Shown here: in pieces, positions 1 to 9,479 of the stretch
Numbering within the stretch: the stretch's first letter is position 1
How the letters are laid out: each line of letters starts with the position of its first letter
Source: Methanocalculus natronophilus
Lineage (GTDB): Archaea > Halobacteriota > Methanomicrobia > Methanomicrobiales > Methanocorpusculaceae
Assembly (NCBI RefSeq): GCF_038751955.1
Contig: NZ_JBCEXH010000002.1
Coordinates: 186,001-250,000 of the forward strand
Direction of reading: 5' to 3'
DNA length: 64,000 nt
Made by a program: the position numbers and the translations under genes
Notes under the pieces: generated by a model
What the model saw: the letters and a program-made list of their open reading frames with translations, nothing else
Database searches by the model: none
What the model was told of the DNA's origin: nothing

Positions 1-1068
1 GATGTCCTCTCCATCACTGAATCAATCCTTGCACGGGCACAGAACAATCTTATCACAACAGAAGAGACAGCGCTTGAGATCAGAAAAACACTTGGTCTTC
101 GGCCGGACAGTACAGTCGGCGTCCTCTTCCCGATCGCCAGCAGGAACCGGTTCTCCCTTATCCTTGAATCGATTGCAAAGGCAGTGCCAAACGGTACCGT
201 GATCGTGCAGTTCTCCTACCCTGACGACGAGGTCGGCAACCAGGTTCTCCCCCCGGAGATAGCAGAAGAGCTCGAAAAGCGGCACGGGAGCCTCTTCACG
301 CTTGATGAGATCGGAGGCGACTATACGCACCCGCTCACCGGCGTCAATTACCTGACATTATACAAGGAGATCATCGAACGCGAAGGGGCAGAGCCAAAAA
401 TCATCCTTTGCAATGATCCACGGCAGATAGCCGGGTTCAATCCTGACGGCGTGATCGTTGCCAATATCCATCCCCGCGAGAAGACGAGGAAGACACTCGA
501 AGGTATCGTGAGCAACTGCTGCACCCTCCAGGAGATCTGCAGCAGCGGCACCTGCCCGCCCACTTCAGAATGGGGGCTGCTTGGGAGCAACATGTCCTCC
601 AGCTGCCGCCTCAAGCTTGCACCATTTGAGGCTGAACCATTTGTCTGCCTACTCCAGGAACAGATCCAGAAACTGACAGGCAAAGAGATCGAGATCCTGG
701 TCTTTGGCGACGGCGCCTACAAGGATCCGACAAGCGGCATCTATGAACTTGCCGATCCAAAAGCAGCCTTTGGCGCAACACCCGGTATCAAGGAGGTGCT
801 GCGTGAAGGTGTCAAGATGAAGTACCTGATCGACAAGTACCATGAAGAGGGAAAGACCAGCCTTGAGATCATCGAACTGATCGATCAGGAGAGTGCAAAG
901 AAACGCGGGATCAACTGCATTGAATCTGAGGGAACCACTCCCCGGCGTATGGAGGATATCCTGGCCAGCCTCTCGGATCTCATCACGGGCTCCGCCGATG
1001 CGGGAACCCCGCTTGTCCTGATCAAAGGCGTATACCGCCCTCCGACAGTGCCGGGTGAAGCAGAGTAG
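1..1068 (+). CDS. Coenzyme F420-0:L-glutamate ligase-like protein, 5'-truncated by the window
   Basis: The reading frame is open from base 1 to the TAG at 1066-1068, so the start lies before the window. The first residues (DVLSITESILARAQN) resemble the early strand of CofE-type proteins, and the C-terminal half carries FGDGAYKDPTSGIYELADP, as in the larger archaeal F420 gamma-glutamyl ligase-like proteins. CofE adds glutamates to F420-0 with GTP in the cytoplasm. This protein is longer than CofE (over 355 residues visible) and has an extra Cys-rich stretch (SNCCTLQEICSSGTCPP), so it may be a paralogue with a different acceptor. It is convergent with the large kinase at 1115-4681. The family is fairly sure; the exact reaction is not. 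Confidence 0.7.
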   Translation, partial: DVLSITESILARAQNNLITTEETALEIRKTLGLRPDSTVGVLFPIASRNRFSLILESIAKAVPNGTVIVQFSYPDDEVGNQVLPPEIAEELEKRHGSLFTLDEIGGDYTHPLTGVNYLTLYKEIIEREGAEPKIILCNDPRQIAGFNPDGVIVANIHPREKTRKTLEGIVSNCCTLQEICSSGTCPPTSEWGLLGSNMSSSCRLKLAPFEAEPFVCLLQEQIQKLTGKEIEILVFGDGAYKDPTSGIYELADPKAAFGATPGIKEVLREGVKMKYLIDKYHEEGKTSLEIIELIDQESAKKRGINCIESEGTTPRRMEDILASLSDLITGSADAGTPLVLIKGVYRPPTVPGEAE

Positions 1069-1086
1069 CCGGGTGAAGAGATTTTA

Positions 1087-1115
1087 CGGTTCATCCCCAC
1101 AGGTGTGGGGAACTC
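1087..1115 (-). CRISPR. Solitary type I-E-like CRISPR repeat (one copy, no array)
   Basis: These 29 bases have the length and layout of a type I-E repeat. On the plus strand they read CGGTTCATCCCC, a short centre ACAGGTGT, then GGGGAACTC. The E. coli I-E repeat, read on the same strand, has CGGTTTATCCCC and GGGGAACTC at the same two ends. The centre forms a CCCCAC/GTGGGG stem. By I-E convention the crRNA strand would be minus, with handle ATGAACCG. No second copy lies at spacer distance on either side and no cas gene is in the window. The repeat ends on the last base of the kinase stop codon, so it may also act as a terminator hairpin between two convergent genes. Confidence 0.55.
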
Positions 1116-4100
1116 TACCCCCGGCGCCACCCGCCCTCCGGGACCCGGATCACAAACCGTGCACCATCGCCCGGCACACCGTCTTCGGTGATGGTGATGC
1201 CTGTGATCCCAAGGATCTCGCGGATAAAGAAGAGCCCAAGCCCGGTGTTCTTCCCATACCCACGCAGAAAGATCTGCTCCTTCTCTTCAGCCGGAATACC
1301 AGGGCCATCATCTTCCCAGAGAACCAGCAGGTCACCATTATCCCTCCTGCACCAGACCCGGACGCGTGTTGCCCCCGCTGCGTACCGTTCGGTATTCTCC
1401 ATCAGGTTTGCAAAGACCTTTGGCAGCAGGGGATCTGCAAAGATTGAGATGGCATCAGTCTCATCAACCACCGGGATTCTGGCAGTTCCATGCTCGCCAA
1501 TCACCCCGGAGAGACGCTGCCAGTCCGGTGCAGCCACCCCGAGATCCTGGTACTCGCGGGTAAACTCGATCTGACGGCGGATACGCTCTGTTGCCTCTTC
1601 CATCTTTGCCAGGTAGAGGGACAGTGTTTCAGTATCCTTCAAAGTATCCCCGGCAAGCGTCAGGTACCCGTTTAAGACCGTGAGCTGGTTTGCGATATCG
1701 TGCCGGGTGATCCCGGTCATCAGGTTCAGCTTCCGGTTGGCATCTGCAATGGCGGCTGCATTCCACGCCAGTTTCTCCTCATTCTTTTTTGCAGCGGTAA
1801 TATCGCGGGCAATCCCTTCAATCGCAACGAGATTTCCGTCTGCATCATATACCGGCACATTCTTCTGCTCAACCCAGATCACCTCGCCGTCCCGCCTGAC
1901 AAGACGGGTGACAATAAGCTCACCGAGTCTGTTCAAAAGCTCATTGCGTGAGAAATTGTCCTCAGGGTGGATGATTGCCTGGAGAAGTCCGGGGTCGGCA
2001 TAAAACTCCTCAGGACCATACCCGGTGATCACCTGGATCATGGGGTTGACATACGTAAAGCAGGGTGCTGGCAGGAGATCAATTCTGTAGATGATATCCC
2101 CGGCATTCTCTGAAAGCCGCCGGAACCGCTCCTCGCTCTCCTGCAGTGCATGTTCAGTCTTTTTCCGCTCAATAATCCCGGAGAGCATATTCCCAAGCGT
2201 CATCAGTGCATTGAGATCATCATCAGTATATGCCCCCTCTTTATTTGCAACCGCAAGCAGCGCCCGTATACGCGCTCCATCAGAGATCGGAACTGAGAGA
2301 AACCGTGAAATCGGGACATGCCCTTTGGGATACCCGTGGCTTGCGGGGTGGCCACTGCTATAGTCATTGACGAGGACAGGCTTTCCTGTCCTGACCGCCT
2401 CACCCAGAAGTCCGGATTCATGAACAGAAAATTCTACAGGCGATGCTGCAATCCGGCAGTCAGCAAGCACCTCCTCTGACCATGCATGGATAGAGAGCAG
2501 GGATGCATCAGGGCTCAGCAACGCCACAAATGAATACTCCGATTCAGTCATTCTCCGTGCACCATCAAGAGCATACGCCGTAAGCTCCCTGATGGTTGCA
2601 TCGCTCTTCTGGTAGAGGCCGAGAAGCACCTCGGTCCGGCCAAGGTGAAGCCGGATCTCGTCCTCCGCATTCCTGCGATCTGTAATATCTGCCAGGAGAC
2701 CGGCCACCCCGACCACCTCCCCATCCCTGATCAGTGGCTGCGCCGCTGTCCTCATCCAGGCAACCCGCCCGTCCACGCCGATGAGCCGGTACTCAGTCGT
2801 CTCCCCGGAACCGGAGAGCACCTTCCCAAACTGAGGCATTCTCTCGCTGACGTCATCAGGGTGGACAAAATCAGTAAATTGTCTGCCAAGGAGCGCTTCA
2901 GGCGGATATCCTCCAAGCGCCTCGACATTCGGTGAGATATAGGTGATCCGCCCATCAGTATCCAGTGTGTAGACGATCTCGGAGAGATTCTCGATCAGGC
3001 TTCGGTACATCTCTTCGCTCTCGCGGAGAGCTTCTTCAACCTGTTTCAGATCTGTGATATCAATAAGGATGCCATGAACACGGGTTACCGCCCCATCCTC
3101 AATTTCCGGCCGTGCAGTTGTCCTCATCCACCGTGTCCCGGCATCCATTCCGGTAGCAGGGAATTCAGCCACGATCTCCTCGCCGGCAAGCACCCTCTGG
3201 AATTGTTCATGCTGCCTCTCCCGGTCATCCAAAGCAACAAAATCAAAGATGGATCTCCCAATCAGCTCAGTGCCTCTCAGGCCGGTACGGTTTTTGACAT
3301 TCGGTGAGACATAGGTGATCCGTCCCTCAGTATCCAGTGTGTAGACGATCTCGGTCAGGTTCTCGACCAGGTTCTGGTACTTCTCCCTGTTTTCACGGAG
3401 TTTTGCCCGTTCTTCATGAATAACGGTGATATCCCGGATCGTCTCTATCGCACCGGCACATTTCCCGTGTCCATCAAGGAGAGGCACTGCCCGTGCCCAG
3501 AGGACCGTTCTTCCTCCGCGTGGAAGTGCCGTCTCGGTCTCAGCCTCAATGACACCCTTCTCCTGGCGGATGATCGAGTAGGTGCTTGTATCCCCGTCCT
3601 CTCCACGGGCAATATCGATCAGAACCGGTCTCCTCTTCCCATAGAAGGGGATCGCATAGGCATAATCGCCTTTCCCGATCATCTCGTCTGCAGACACACC
3701 GGTCATCTCCTCGATCGCCTGGTTCCATGCAGTCACCACCCCGCCTGCATCGACGACAAACGTCGGATCCGGCAGGGTATCGATGATCCGGGTAAGCCAT
3801 TCCCGGGTATCTGCTGCTTCCCTCTCCGCCGTCTTCCGATCACCCATATCCCTGATAAAAGCCAGGATATAGAACTCTCCATTCATCTCGGCCCTGGTCA
3901 GGAAAACCTCGACATCAAAGAGCGTATCGTCAAGAGGCCGCCTGGCAACCCAGGGAAAGAGCTGATCTTCCCCCGCAAGCACCGAGTTCCATAAAACCTG
4001 AATTTCATCGGTATCATAAGAGGAGCCTGAGTAATCTTCGATGGTAAACCGAAGCGCCTCCTCCCGGGTGATCCGGTACATTGTCAGCATCGTCTCGTTC

Positions 4101-4681
4101 ACGTCAAGGACACGCCCGGTTTGATCGTGGATAAAGATAGCGTCATACGAATGATCGATGAAGGTACGGAAGAGATCACGGGACTGGCGGAGATCGTTCT
4201 GTGTGGCGATCAGATCGTCAAGCTGTACTCTCAGCTCTTCTTCTGCTGCTGCAAGCTCCTCGTTCTTTCTCAGGAGTTCCTCTTCTGCACGCCGCCGTGC
4301 AATGGCATGCTCCACCTTCTTGGCGAGTTCGGCAAACTGGGATCCCGGATCTCCCCCTTTCTGCAGGTAGAAATCCGCACCACTGTTTAAGGCCTCGATC
4401 ACCACATCCTCCCGGCCCTTCCCGGTGAAGATGATGAAGGGGATCTTCGATCCCCTGCTCCGGATCTCTTTTAAAAGGGAGATGCCATCCAGCACCGGCA
4501 TCTGAAAGTCTGATATGACTGCATCGTATTCCCCGGAGAGAATGCGTTTCAGCCCTTTTTCCGGATCAACCTCGGTATCTACCGAGAAATGCCCGGATCG
4601 CTCAAGAAAGATCTTTCCAAGATCGAGGAGGGCCTGCTCATCGTCGATATAGATGAGGGGAGAGGGGGGTGAGCCAGTCAT
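1115..4681 (-). CDS. Hybrid sensor histidine kinase REC-PAS-PAS-PAS-PAS-GAF-PAS-kinase (1188 aa)
   Basis: Cytoplasmic multi-sensor kinase with no membrane segment. Residues 1-125 are a receiver domain (DDE acidic pair, phospho-acceptor D58 in SDFQMP, then FTGKG). A coiled linker runs to about 165. Four PAS domains follow at about 170-285, 290-415, 430-550 and 555-675, then a GAF domain (about 700-840) and a fifth PAS (about 855-975). The H-box ITRHDIANQL puts the phospho-acceptor at H994, and the ATPase domain shows DDGPGIP and KNTGLGLFFIREIL. An N-terminal REC suggests that another kinase acts on it. Ligands cannot be read from sequence. It stands alone, divergent from the thermosome gene at 4964. 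Start is the ATG at 4681. Confidence 0.9.
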   Translation of the reverse strand: MTGSPPSPLIYIDDEQALLDLGKIFLERSGHFSVDTEVDPEKGLKRILSGEYDAVISDFQMPVLDGISLLKEIRSRGSKIPFIIFTGKGREDVVIEALNSGADFYLQKGGDPGSQFAELAKKVEHAIARRRAEEELLRKNEELAAAEEELRVQLDDLIATQNDLRQSRDLFRTFIDHSYDAIFIHDQTGRVLDVNETMLTMYRITREEALRFTIEDYSGSSYDTDEIQVLWNSVLAGEDQLFPWVARRPLDDTLFDVEVFLTRAEMNGEFYILAFIRDMGDRKTAEREAADTREWLTRIIDTLPDPTFVVDAGGVVTAWNQAIEEMTGVSADEMIGKGDYAYAIPFYGKRRPVLIDIARGEDGDTSTYSIIRQEKGVIEAETETALPRGGRTVLWARAVPLLDGHGKCAGAIETIRDITVIHEERAKLRENREKYQNLVENLTEIVYTLDTEGRITYVSPNVKNRTGLRGTELIGRSIFDFVALDDRERQHEQFQRVLAGEEIVAEFPATGMDAGTRWMRTTARPEIEDGAVTRVHGILIDITDLKQVEEALRESEEMYRSLIENLSEIVYTLDTDGRITYISPNVEALGGYPPEALLGRQFTDFVHPDDVSERMPQFGKVLSGSGETTEYRLIGVDGRVAWMRTAAQPLIRDGEVVGVAGLLADITDRRNAEDEIRLHLGRTEVLLGLYQKSDATIRELTAYALDGARRMTESEYSFVALLSPDASLLSIHAWSEEVLADCRIAASPVEFSVHESGLLGEAVRTGKPVLVNDYSSGHPASHGYPKGHVPISRFLSVPISDGARIRALLAVANKEGAYTDDDLNALMTLGNMLSGIIERKKTEHALQESEERFRRLSENAGDIIYRIDLLPAPCFTYVNPMIQVITGYGPEEFYADPGLLQAIIHPEDNFSRNELLNRLGELIVTRLVRRDGEVIWVEQKNVPVYDADGNLVAIEGIARDITAAKKNEEKLAWNAAAIADANRKLNLMTGITRHDIANQLTVLNGYLTLAGDTLKDTETLSLYLAKMEEATERIRRQIEFTREYQDLGVAAPDWQRLSGVIGEHGTARIPVVDETDAISIFADPLLPKVFANLMENTERYAAGATRVRVWCRRDNGDLLVLWEDDGPGIPAEEKEQIFLRGYGKNTGLGLFFIREILGITGITITEDGVPGDGARFVIRVPEGGWRRG

Positions 4682-4917
4682 TGTCGGTACAAAGTAATTC
4701 TGCTCTCATGGAGTATCTAGCTTGTGGAAAAAGCAACATCTGCTGATCAACAAAAACCGAACCCGGTATGCGCCATCAGAGAACCAGGGTACGATATGAA
4801 AGGCATGCATATCCAAGGGGCGCTTACAAAACCGCAATAGCCAGGTGATCCGGGGCTTTATCGTGTTTTGCCAGGTGTGAAGGTTTTTCCCTGGTTGTTG
4901 TGGTTCTATCAATAAAA

Positions 4918-4927
4918 TTTATGTAGA
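4918..4927 (+). promoter_or_regulatory. Probable TATA box of the first thermosome gene
   Basis: TTTATGTAGA lies 46 bases before the preferred ATG at 4964. Nearly the same element, TTTATATAGA, lies 50 bases before the second thermosome gene at 45183. The match at a similar distance supports both as basal promoter elements. The rest of 4682-4963, the divergent spacer to the kinase gene, shows no further gene. Confidence 0.55.
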
Positions 4928-4963
4928 CTCGTAAACCACGCAAAACCAGAACTGGTGAGTATC

Positions 4964-6622
4964 ATGCAGTATGGACAAGGGCAGCCTGGTTTCCAGGCAG
5001 ATGGCAGTATCTATCGTGAAGGAACAGAACAAACCAAAGGAAACGATGCTTTGGGCCGGAATATCAGTGCAGCAAAAGCAGTTGCAGCCGCCATCAGGAC
5101 AACGCTTGGTCCGCATGGGATGGATAAGATGCTGGTCGACTCAATAGGAGACGTCGTCATAACAAATGACGGCATCACGATCCTCCAGGAGATGGAGATC
5201 GAACACCCGGCAGCCAGGATGATGGTTGAGATCGCAAAAGTCCAGGACAGCGAGGCGGGTGACGGCACAACGACTGCTGTTGTCATGGGCGGTGAACTGC
5301 TCAAAATGGCCGAGGACTTAATCGAGAAAGATGTCCATCCGACAGTTATTGCTGAAGGCTACCGGATGGCCCAGGAGAAGGCAGAAGAGCTCCTTCCGGG
5401 GATCTCGTTTGAGGTTCGCCCGGATGACACCCATCTTCTGACGGCGATTGCAAAGACGGCAATGACCGGCAAGGGTGCTGAAACGGTGAGGGATGAACTC
5501 TCCGAAATCATTGTCGAGGCGGTCAGAACACAGGAGAAGCAAAATGGAACCTGTGATCCAGCGGATATCAAAATTGAGAAGCGGATCGGAGGATCTGCAG
5601 AAGACTCCACGCTTATTGATGGATATCTCCTTGATAAGGAGCGCCTGAACCCCTCGATGCCCGAATCCGTATCTGATGCAAAGATCCTCCTGCTGAATGC
5701 TGCTCTTGAGTTGAGGCAGACCGAGACTGATGCCGGGATAGAGATCACAGATCCCAGCCAGATGCAGGAATTCCTCAGGAAAGAAGAGGAGATGGAGAGA
5801 ATACAGGTCGATCGTATCATCGCAACCGGAGCAGACGTGGTCTTCTGTCAGAAAGGAATTGATGAATTTTCAGAGAAGCAACTCGCAAAAGCAGGCATCT
5901 TTGCCCTTCGCCGGGTAAAAAAATCTGATATTGAGCGTCTCAGGGAAGCAACCGGTGCAACGATCGTCTCATCCCCGGAAGCGCTCTCAGCAGACGATCT
6001 CGGGTTTGCCGGGTTGGTTCAGGAGCAGAAGATCGCCGGTCAGTCGATGGTTATCGTCTCAAAATGCAAAAACCCCGGTGCGGTCTCAATTCTTGTCAGC
6101 GGAGGATCAGATCATGTCGTTGATGAACTGATCCGGGCTGTTGATGACGGCGTGCGTGTCGTCTGTTCGGCTCTTCTTGAGAAGACGGCCGTTCCTGGCG
6201 GAGGTGCGGCTGAAATTGAACTCTCCCACCAGCTCCGTGAGTTTGGGCTCACAGTCGGCGGACGGAGTCAGCTTGCCATTGAGGCATTTGCAGATGCGCT
6301 GCTCACCATTCCCCGGACACTGGCTGAGAATGCAGGTCTGGATCCAATTGATATGGTCATGGATCTCCGGACAGCCCATCAACAGGGAGGCAGCATGCAC
6401 GGCCTTGATCTGGAGACTGGAACACCCATGAATATGCAGGAGGCAGGCGTGTGTGAGCCGCTTCGTGTCAAGAGCCAGGCGATCTCCTCAGCAGCCGAGG
6501 CGGCTGGTATGATTCTCAGGGTAGACGAGATTATTGCCGCATCCAAAAACCAGATGCCGGGCGACGATGAGATGGCGCAGCTGGCACAGATGGGACAGAT
6601 GGGCGGCATGCCGATGATGTAG
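4964..6622 (+). CDS. Thermosome subunit (group II chaperonin), diverged paralogue
   Basis: ATP-dependent folding chaperonin that assembles into double rings in the cytoplasm. The family signatures are present: [14 protein letters not shown] near the N-terminus, the ATPase loop [15 protein letters not shown], and [15 protein letters not shown] at 4955 is in frame, but ATG 4964 is preferred because GGTGA at 4954-4958 then acts as ribosome binding site, as at the second thermosome gene. Compared with that paralogue (45183-46850) this one is clearly diverged and ends in a short tail ([11 protein letters not shown]) in place of a long GGM repeat. It may form mixed rings or serve a special condition. 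Family certain; subunit role unknown. Confidence 0.93.
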   Translation: MQYGQGQPGFQADGSIYREGTEQTKGNDALGRNISAAKAVAAAIRTTLGPHGMDKMLVDSIGDVVITNDGITILQEMEIEHPAARMMVEIAKVQDSEAGDGTTTAVVMGGELLKMAEDLIEKDVHPTVIAEGYRMAQEKAEELLPGISFEVRPDDTHLLTAIAKTAMTGKGAETVRDELSEIIVEAVRTQEKQNGTCDPADIKIEKRIGGSAEDSTLIDGYLLDKERLNPSMPESVSDAKILLLNAALELRQTETDAGIEITDPSQMQEFLRKEEEMERIQVDRIIATGADVVFCQKGIDEFSEKQLAKAGIFALRRVKKSDIERLREATGATIVSSPEALSADDLGFAGLVQEQKIAGQSMVIVSKCKNPGAVSILVSGGSDHVVDELIRAVDDGVRVVCSALLEKTAVPGGGAAEIELSHQLREFGLTVGGRSQLAIEAFADALLTIPRTLAENAGLDPIDMVMDLRTAHQQGGSMHGLDLETGTPMNMQEAGVCEPLRVKSQAISSAAEAAGMILRVDEIIAASKNQMPGDDEMAQLAQMGQMGGMPMM

Positions 6623-6649
6623 CCCCAAAACCGCATCTGATAAACAAAA

Positions 6650-6663
6650 ATCTCTCTTTTTTC
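6650..6663 (+). terminator. T-rich terminator after the first thermosome gene
   Basis: A pyrimidine run with six consecutive T (6657-6662) follows the thermosome stop by about 30 bases. Archaeal RNA polymerase terminates on such U-tracts without needing a hairpin. Confidence 0.4.
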
Positions 6664-6769
6664 CCAAACAATCATCTCTTCTCCTTCTCTCTTGTACCGT
6701 CTGCGTATCCGGAACTACCAGGCATCCTGGCGCTATGCTTATTACCCGGAAGAGCAGGAGAAGAATCAT

Positions 6770-7249
6770 ATGGACTTTGCCGCACAGCCACCAATGGTTC
6801 GTCCAGGCGTTTCTGCCCGTTCGTTCCAGCTCAAAGATCAGCATGACGCGACATGGAGTCTCCTTGAGCATCATCAGAAACGGGTGCTCCTCTCGTTCCA
6901 TCCGCTTGCCTGGACAGACAAGTGTGCTGCCCAGATGCTCTCACTTGAAGAGAACAGGAGAGCATTTGAGGACCTGAATACGGTCGCAGTCGGTATCAGT
7001 GTCGATTCAGTACCGTGCAAACGGGCATGGGCACAGAGCCTCGGCATCACACATACCCCGCTCCTCTGCGACTTTTTCCCGCAGGGTTTTGCCGCCCGGC
7101 TCTATGGCCTCTTCCGCGAATCAAACGGGTTCTGCGAACGTGCAAACGTTATTGTGGAGCAGGACCAGACCGTCTCCTTCAGCAAGGTCTATCCAATCCA
7201 CAGCGTCCCGGACATCCAGGAGATTCTGAAGCATCTGAAGAGCCTGTGA
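6770..7249 (+). CDS. Peroxiredoxin (AhpC/TSA family)
   Basis: Thiol peroxidase that reduces hydrogen peroxide and organic peroxides. The catalytic segment SFHPLAWTDKCAAQM puts the peroxidatic cysteine at C52. Further cysteines occur in SVPCKRAW, LLCDFF and GFCERA, any of which could be the resolving one. The frame is open back to 6692, but ATG 6770 gives a normal 159-residue peroxiredoxin and has GGAG at 6756-6759 as a ribosome binding site. It follows the thermosome gene by about 150 bases with a T-tract between, so it probably has its own promoter. A chaperonin next to a peroxidase suggests a stress locus; that is inference. Confidence 0.85.
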   Translation: MDFAAQPPMVRPGVSARSFQLKDQHDATWSLLEHHQKRVLLSFHPLAWTDKCAAQMLSLEENRRAFEDLNTVAVGISVDSVPCKRAWAQSLGITHTPLLCDFFPQGFAARLYGLFRESNGFCERANVIVEQDQTVSFSKVYPIHSVPDIQEILKHLKSL

Positions 7250-7324
7250 CACACAATTTCAGCAGGAAAGAGGGGGGCATCCACTATTTGGATTGCTTCA
7301 TCTCCATGCTCCATAAACCGGAGA

Positions 7325-7942
7325 TTATGATTCGGGATCAACATACATCTTTGAGAAGAGAACGACACTGACTCCGTCCGGCCAGGTGCCGGTGACGACG
7401 ATCCGGTTCTGGCGGCGTGGGTCTTCAAGCATATCGATCCCGGGAAAGATCGGGATTGTATAGCCGGGAGCAAACGGCCCCGGCAGCACCCCATCCTGGG
7501 GAAAGGCAATTGCATAGAGGCTTTCACCATTTTCCTGGAGATCCACAACCACCACGGGATTGCCTTTGTCATATTCATCCCGGACTGCATCGACGATCTC
7601 CTGGATAACATTGTCCGGATCTGTCACAGTTACAGTCTCCCTCTCAGGATACCTGGCTTTGAGATCGGGATCATCTGCATCCGCAAAGACATAAGCCCCG
7701 GCTCTCCCGTCGCCCGTCAGTGTAACCGACGAAAGGCTCCGGAGATCCCCCCCGCCCCGGAAATACAGGTAGGAATCATCCGTGAACTCAACAGTCACCG
7801 CGGCAATTTTTGGCGATTCAAGCACTCCGGTGGTCGAGAACGCAACGTGAGAGACAATGACTGCAACGAGTATGGCAACTGCAACAAGCACTATTGTACC
7901 GACAACAGGCGATACCGCATCATTCTCTCTGTTCCCGTTCAT
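7325..7942 (-). CDS. Archaeal type IV pilin-like membrane protein
   Basis: The N-terminus (MNGNRENDAVSPVVGTIV) followed by a hydrophobic run to about residue 35 is the archaeal pilin pattern: short charged leader, DAVSPVVG motif, transmembrane assembly helix. The outer part is about 165 residues, rich in beta-prone sequence and acidic residues. The frame is open to 8134, but ATG 7942 starts exactly at the pilin leader and is preceded on its strand by a GGGGGGAT ribosome binding site. Such proteins are processed by an EppA/PibD-type peptidase and built into adhesion pili or stay as membrane anchors. No pilus assembly genes are adjacent. It is convergent with the peroxiredoxin. Confidence 0.75.
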   Translation of the reverse strand: MNGNRENDAVSPVVGTIVLVAVAILVAVIVSHVAFSTTGVLESPKIAAVTVEFTDDSYLYFRGGGDLRSLSSVTLTGDGRAGAYVFADADDPDLKARYPERETVTVTDPDNVIQEIVDAVRDEYDKGNPVVVVDLQENGESLYAIAFPQDGVLPGPFAPGYTIPIFPGIDMLEDPRRQNRIVVTGTWPDGVSVVLFSKMYVDPES

Positions 7943-8175
7943 TGAGCAATCCCCCCGGCAAACACCAGTTCTGTCAGGTATTGCTTGCTTCAATCTCAAA
8001 TAAGGGTATGCATTCTCCGGGTACTGCTGGTCTGCACATGTGCATACCGTCTTCATTCCAGGTACAGCCCCCTGAATTGGATACCAGCCTGGGAGTCGGA
8101 AGAGAGCAGGTACCAATTGAAGAGTACCCTGCAATGGGAAACGCTTTCATCCCATAACACCTGATCCATTATACC

Positions 8176-9426
8176 ATGTTCTCCAAACTGCGTGCCCTCT
8201 TCCGCGGTCCAGAGGAACCAAAAGAACCCGAGGCTATAGCATTTGAGGATCTGAAAGCCTGGCTTGATGATCGTGAGGAAGCAATCCAATCCGGACTCTC
8301 TCTTGCCTTCACTGCACCAGAAGCCGATATCGGGAATGCGCTCGATCAGCTTGAGGTTCTTATTGAAGACCTGGAGAAAGATCCGGTTCATATGGATGAT
8401 GGAATTCTTCTTCATCCCAAGGTAAAATCCGTCCTGAAGACTGCAAAGCCACAGACGATCCGATCGCTCAACCAGGCCCTTGAAAAGCGGCCTTCAGGTG
8501 ATCCGGAGGCGTTCTATACAGCCTCTGCAGAGCTTCTGAAGAGCGTGATCACAACCGCAAAAGGACCGGGGAAGTACCTTCACCTCGTCTACAAAGAGGA
8601 GATGCCCCGGCTTCGCCAGATCATCAAGGATATCGGCCATGCAGTAAACGATATGGCAAAGGCCCTTGATGAAGCAAAAAAAGAGAGGGAGACGATCAGA
8701 TCGATCAGGGAACTCCATGACACCCTCAACCGGCTGACTGATTCAGTCTCTGCGGCAGAAGAGCGTATCCGCACCAGTGAAACACGGGCTGCAACCCTTC
8801 TGGAAGAGATACTGTCTGCAGAGGAGGAGCTTGGAACCCTCCCGACAGATCATCTGAAAGAGACGATCGCACGTGCCGAAAAAGAGGTGGAATCTGCTCT
8901 TCAGGGATATGCACAGGTCAGGGCTCCTGTGGCTGCTGTCGGTCGCCGCGCTGAGAAGCTGCTGAAACGGCACAAGGCCCCGACAGAGCCTCTCAAGCCG
9001 CTTCATGATCTCGCTGAAAGCCCGATCCCCCGGCCGGATCTGGCAGAAGAGATTGAACCGGCACTTGAGAGTATACAATCCCTTATCCGGTCAGGAGAGC
9101 TTCAGTTAAAGAACCGCGAAGAGCAGCAGCTCTTTGGTGACGGAAACCTTGCTGCTGCACTGGAGAAGGCAACCTCAGTATACACAAGTGCAGAAGCCGG
9201 GCTTCAGCAGGCAAAAGCCGTGGCCGAAGCCGATCCAACCTACCAGAGAGAGAGGGAGTTACAAGACCATCTTGCGAACCAGAAGAAAGAGCATGATCGT
9301 GCAGTCGCAGATGGTGCAGCCGCACTGGAAGAGAAGAAACGGCGCCTGGAAGAGTCAGCCCGGCGTGGAGAGGAGCTCCAGGCACTCCTTCGTGACTATG
9401 CAGGTATTGCATGTCACCTGAGGTAA
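8176..9426 (+). CDS. Coiled-coil protein of unknown function (416 aa)
   Basis: Not assigned to a family. It starts MFSKLRALFRGPEEP and is rich in Glu, Ala, Lys and Leu, with long predicted coiled-coil stretches at about 155-240 and 300-410. There is no signal peptide and no membrane segment, so it is probably cytoplasmic. No good Shine-Dalgarno precedes ATG 8176, which suggests a short leader or leaderless mRNA. Its 3' end meets the interrupted membrane gene on the other strand. If that gene were read through its TAG, the two would overlap by 13 bases at 9414-9426. A structural or scaffold role is possible but is inference. Confidence 0.7.
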   Translation: MFSKLRALFRGPEEPKEPEAIAFEDLKAWLDDREEAIQSGLSLAFTAPEADIGNALDQLEVLIEDLEKDPVHMDDGILLHPKVKSVLKTAKPQTIRSLNQALEKRPSGDPEAFYTASAELLKSVITTAKGPGKYLHLVYKEEMPRLRQIIKDIGHAVNDMAKALDEAKKERETIRSIRELHDTLNRLTDSVSAAEERIRTSETRAATLLEEILSAEEELGTLPTDHLKETIARAEKEVESALQGYAQVRAPVAAVGRRAEKLLKRHKAPTEPLKPLHDLAESPIPRPDLAEEIEPALESIQSLIRSGELQLKNREEQQLFGDGNLAAALEKATSVYTSAEAGLQQAKAVAEADPTYQRERELQDHLANQKKEHDRAVADGAAALEEKKRRLEESARRGEELQALLRDYAGIACHLR

Positions 9427-9479
9427 TAGCTGATTGCGTCCATCATCTCCTGGGGCCGTCCTGTTCCGAGGAGAACCTT
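9414..9479 (-). pseudogene. Orphan C-terminus of the 9480-9926 membrane gene, beyond an in-frame TAG
   Basis: After the TAG at 9482-9480 the same frame continues KVLLGTGRPQEMMDAI, then SYYLR, and stops at TGA 9416-9414. The piece fits directly onto the upstream part: VSGNQAVRCTKGTG, the TAG, then KVLLGTGRP. That matches the usual end of this kind of membrane protein (GNRGV...LIGSQRPEEL) without a gap. The TAG replaces one residue, often Lys or Arg. It is either a nonsense mutation, a sequencing error, or a read-through site. Confidence 0.6.
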
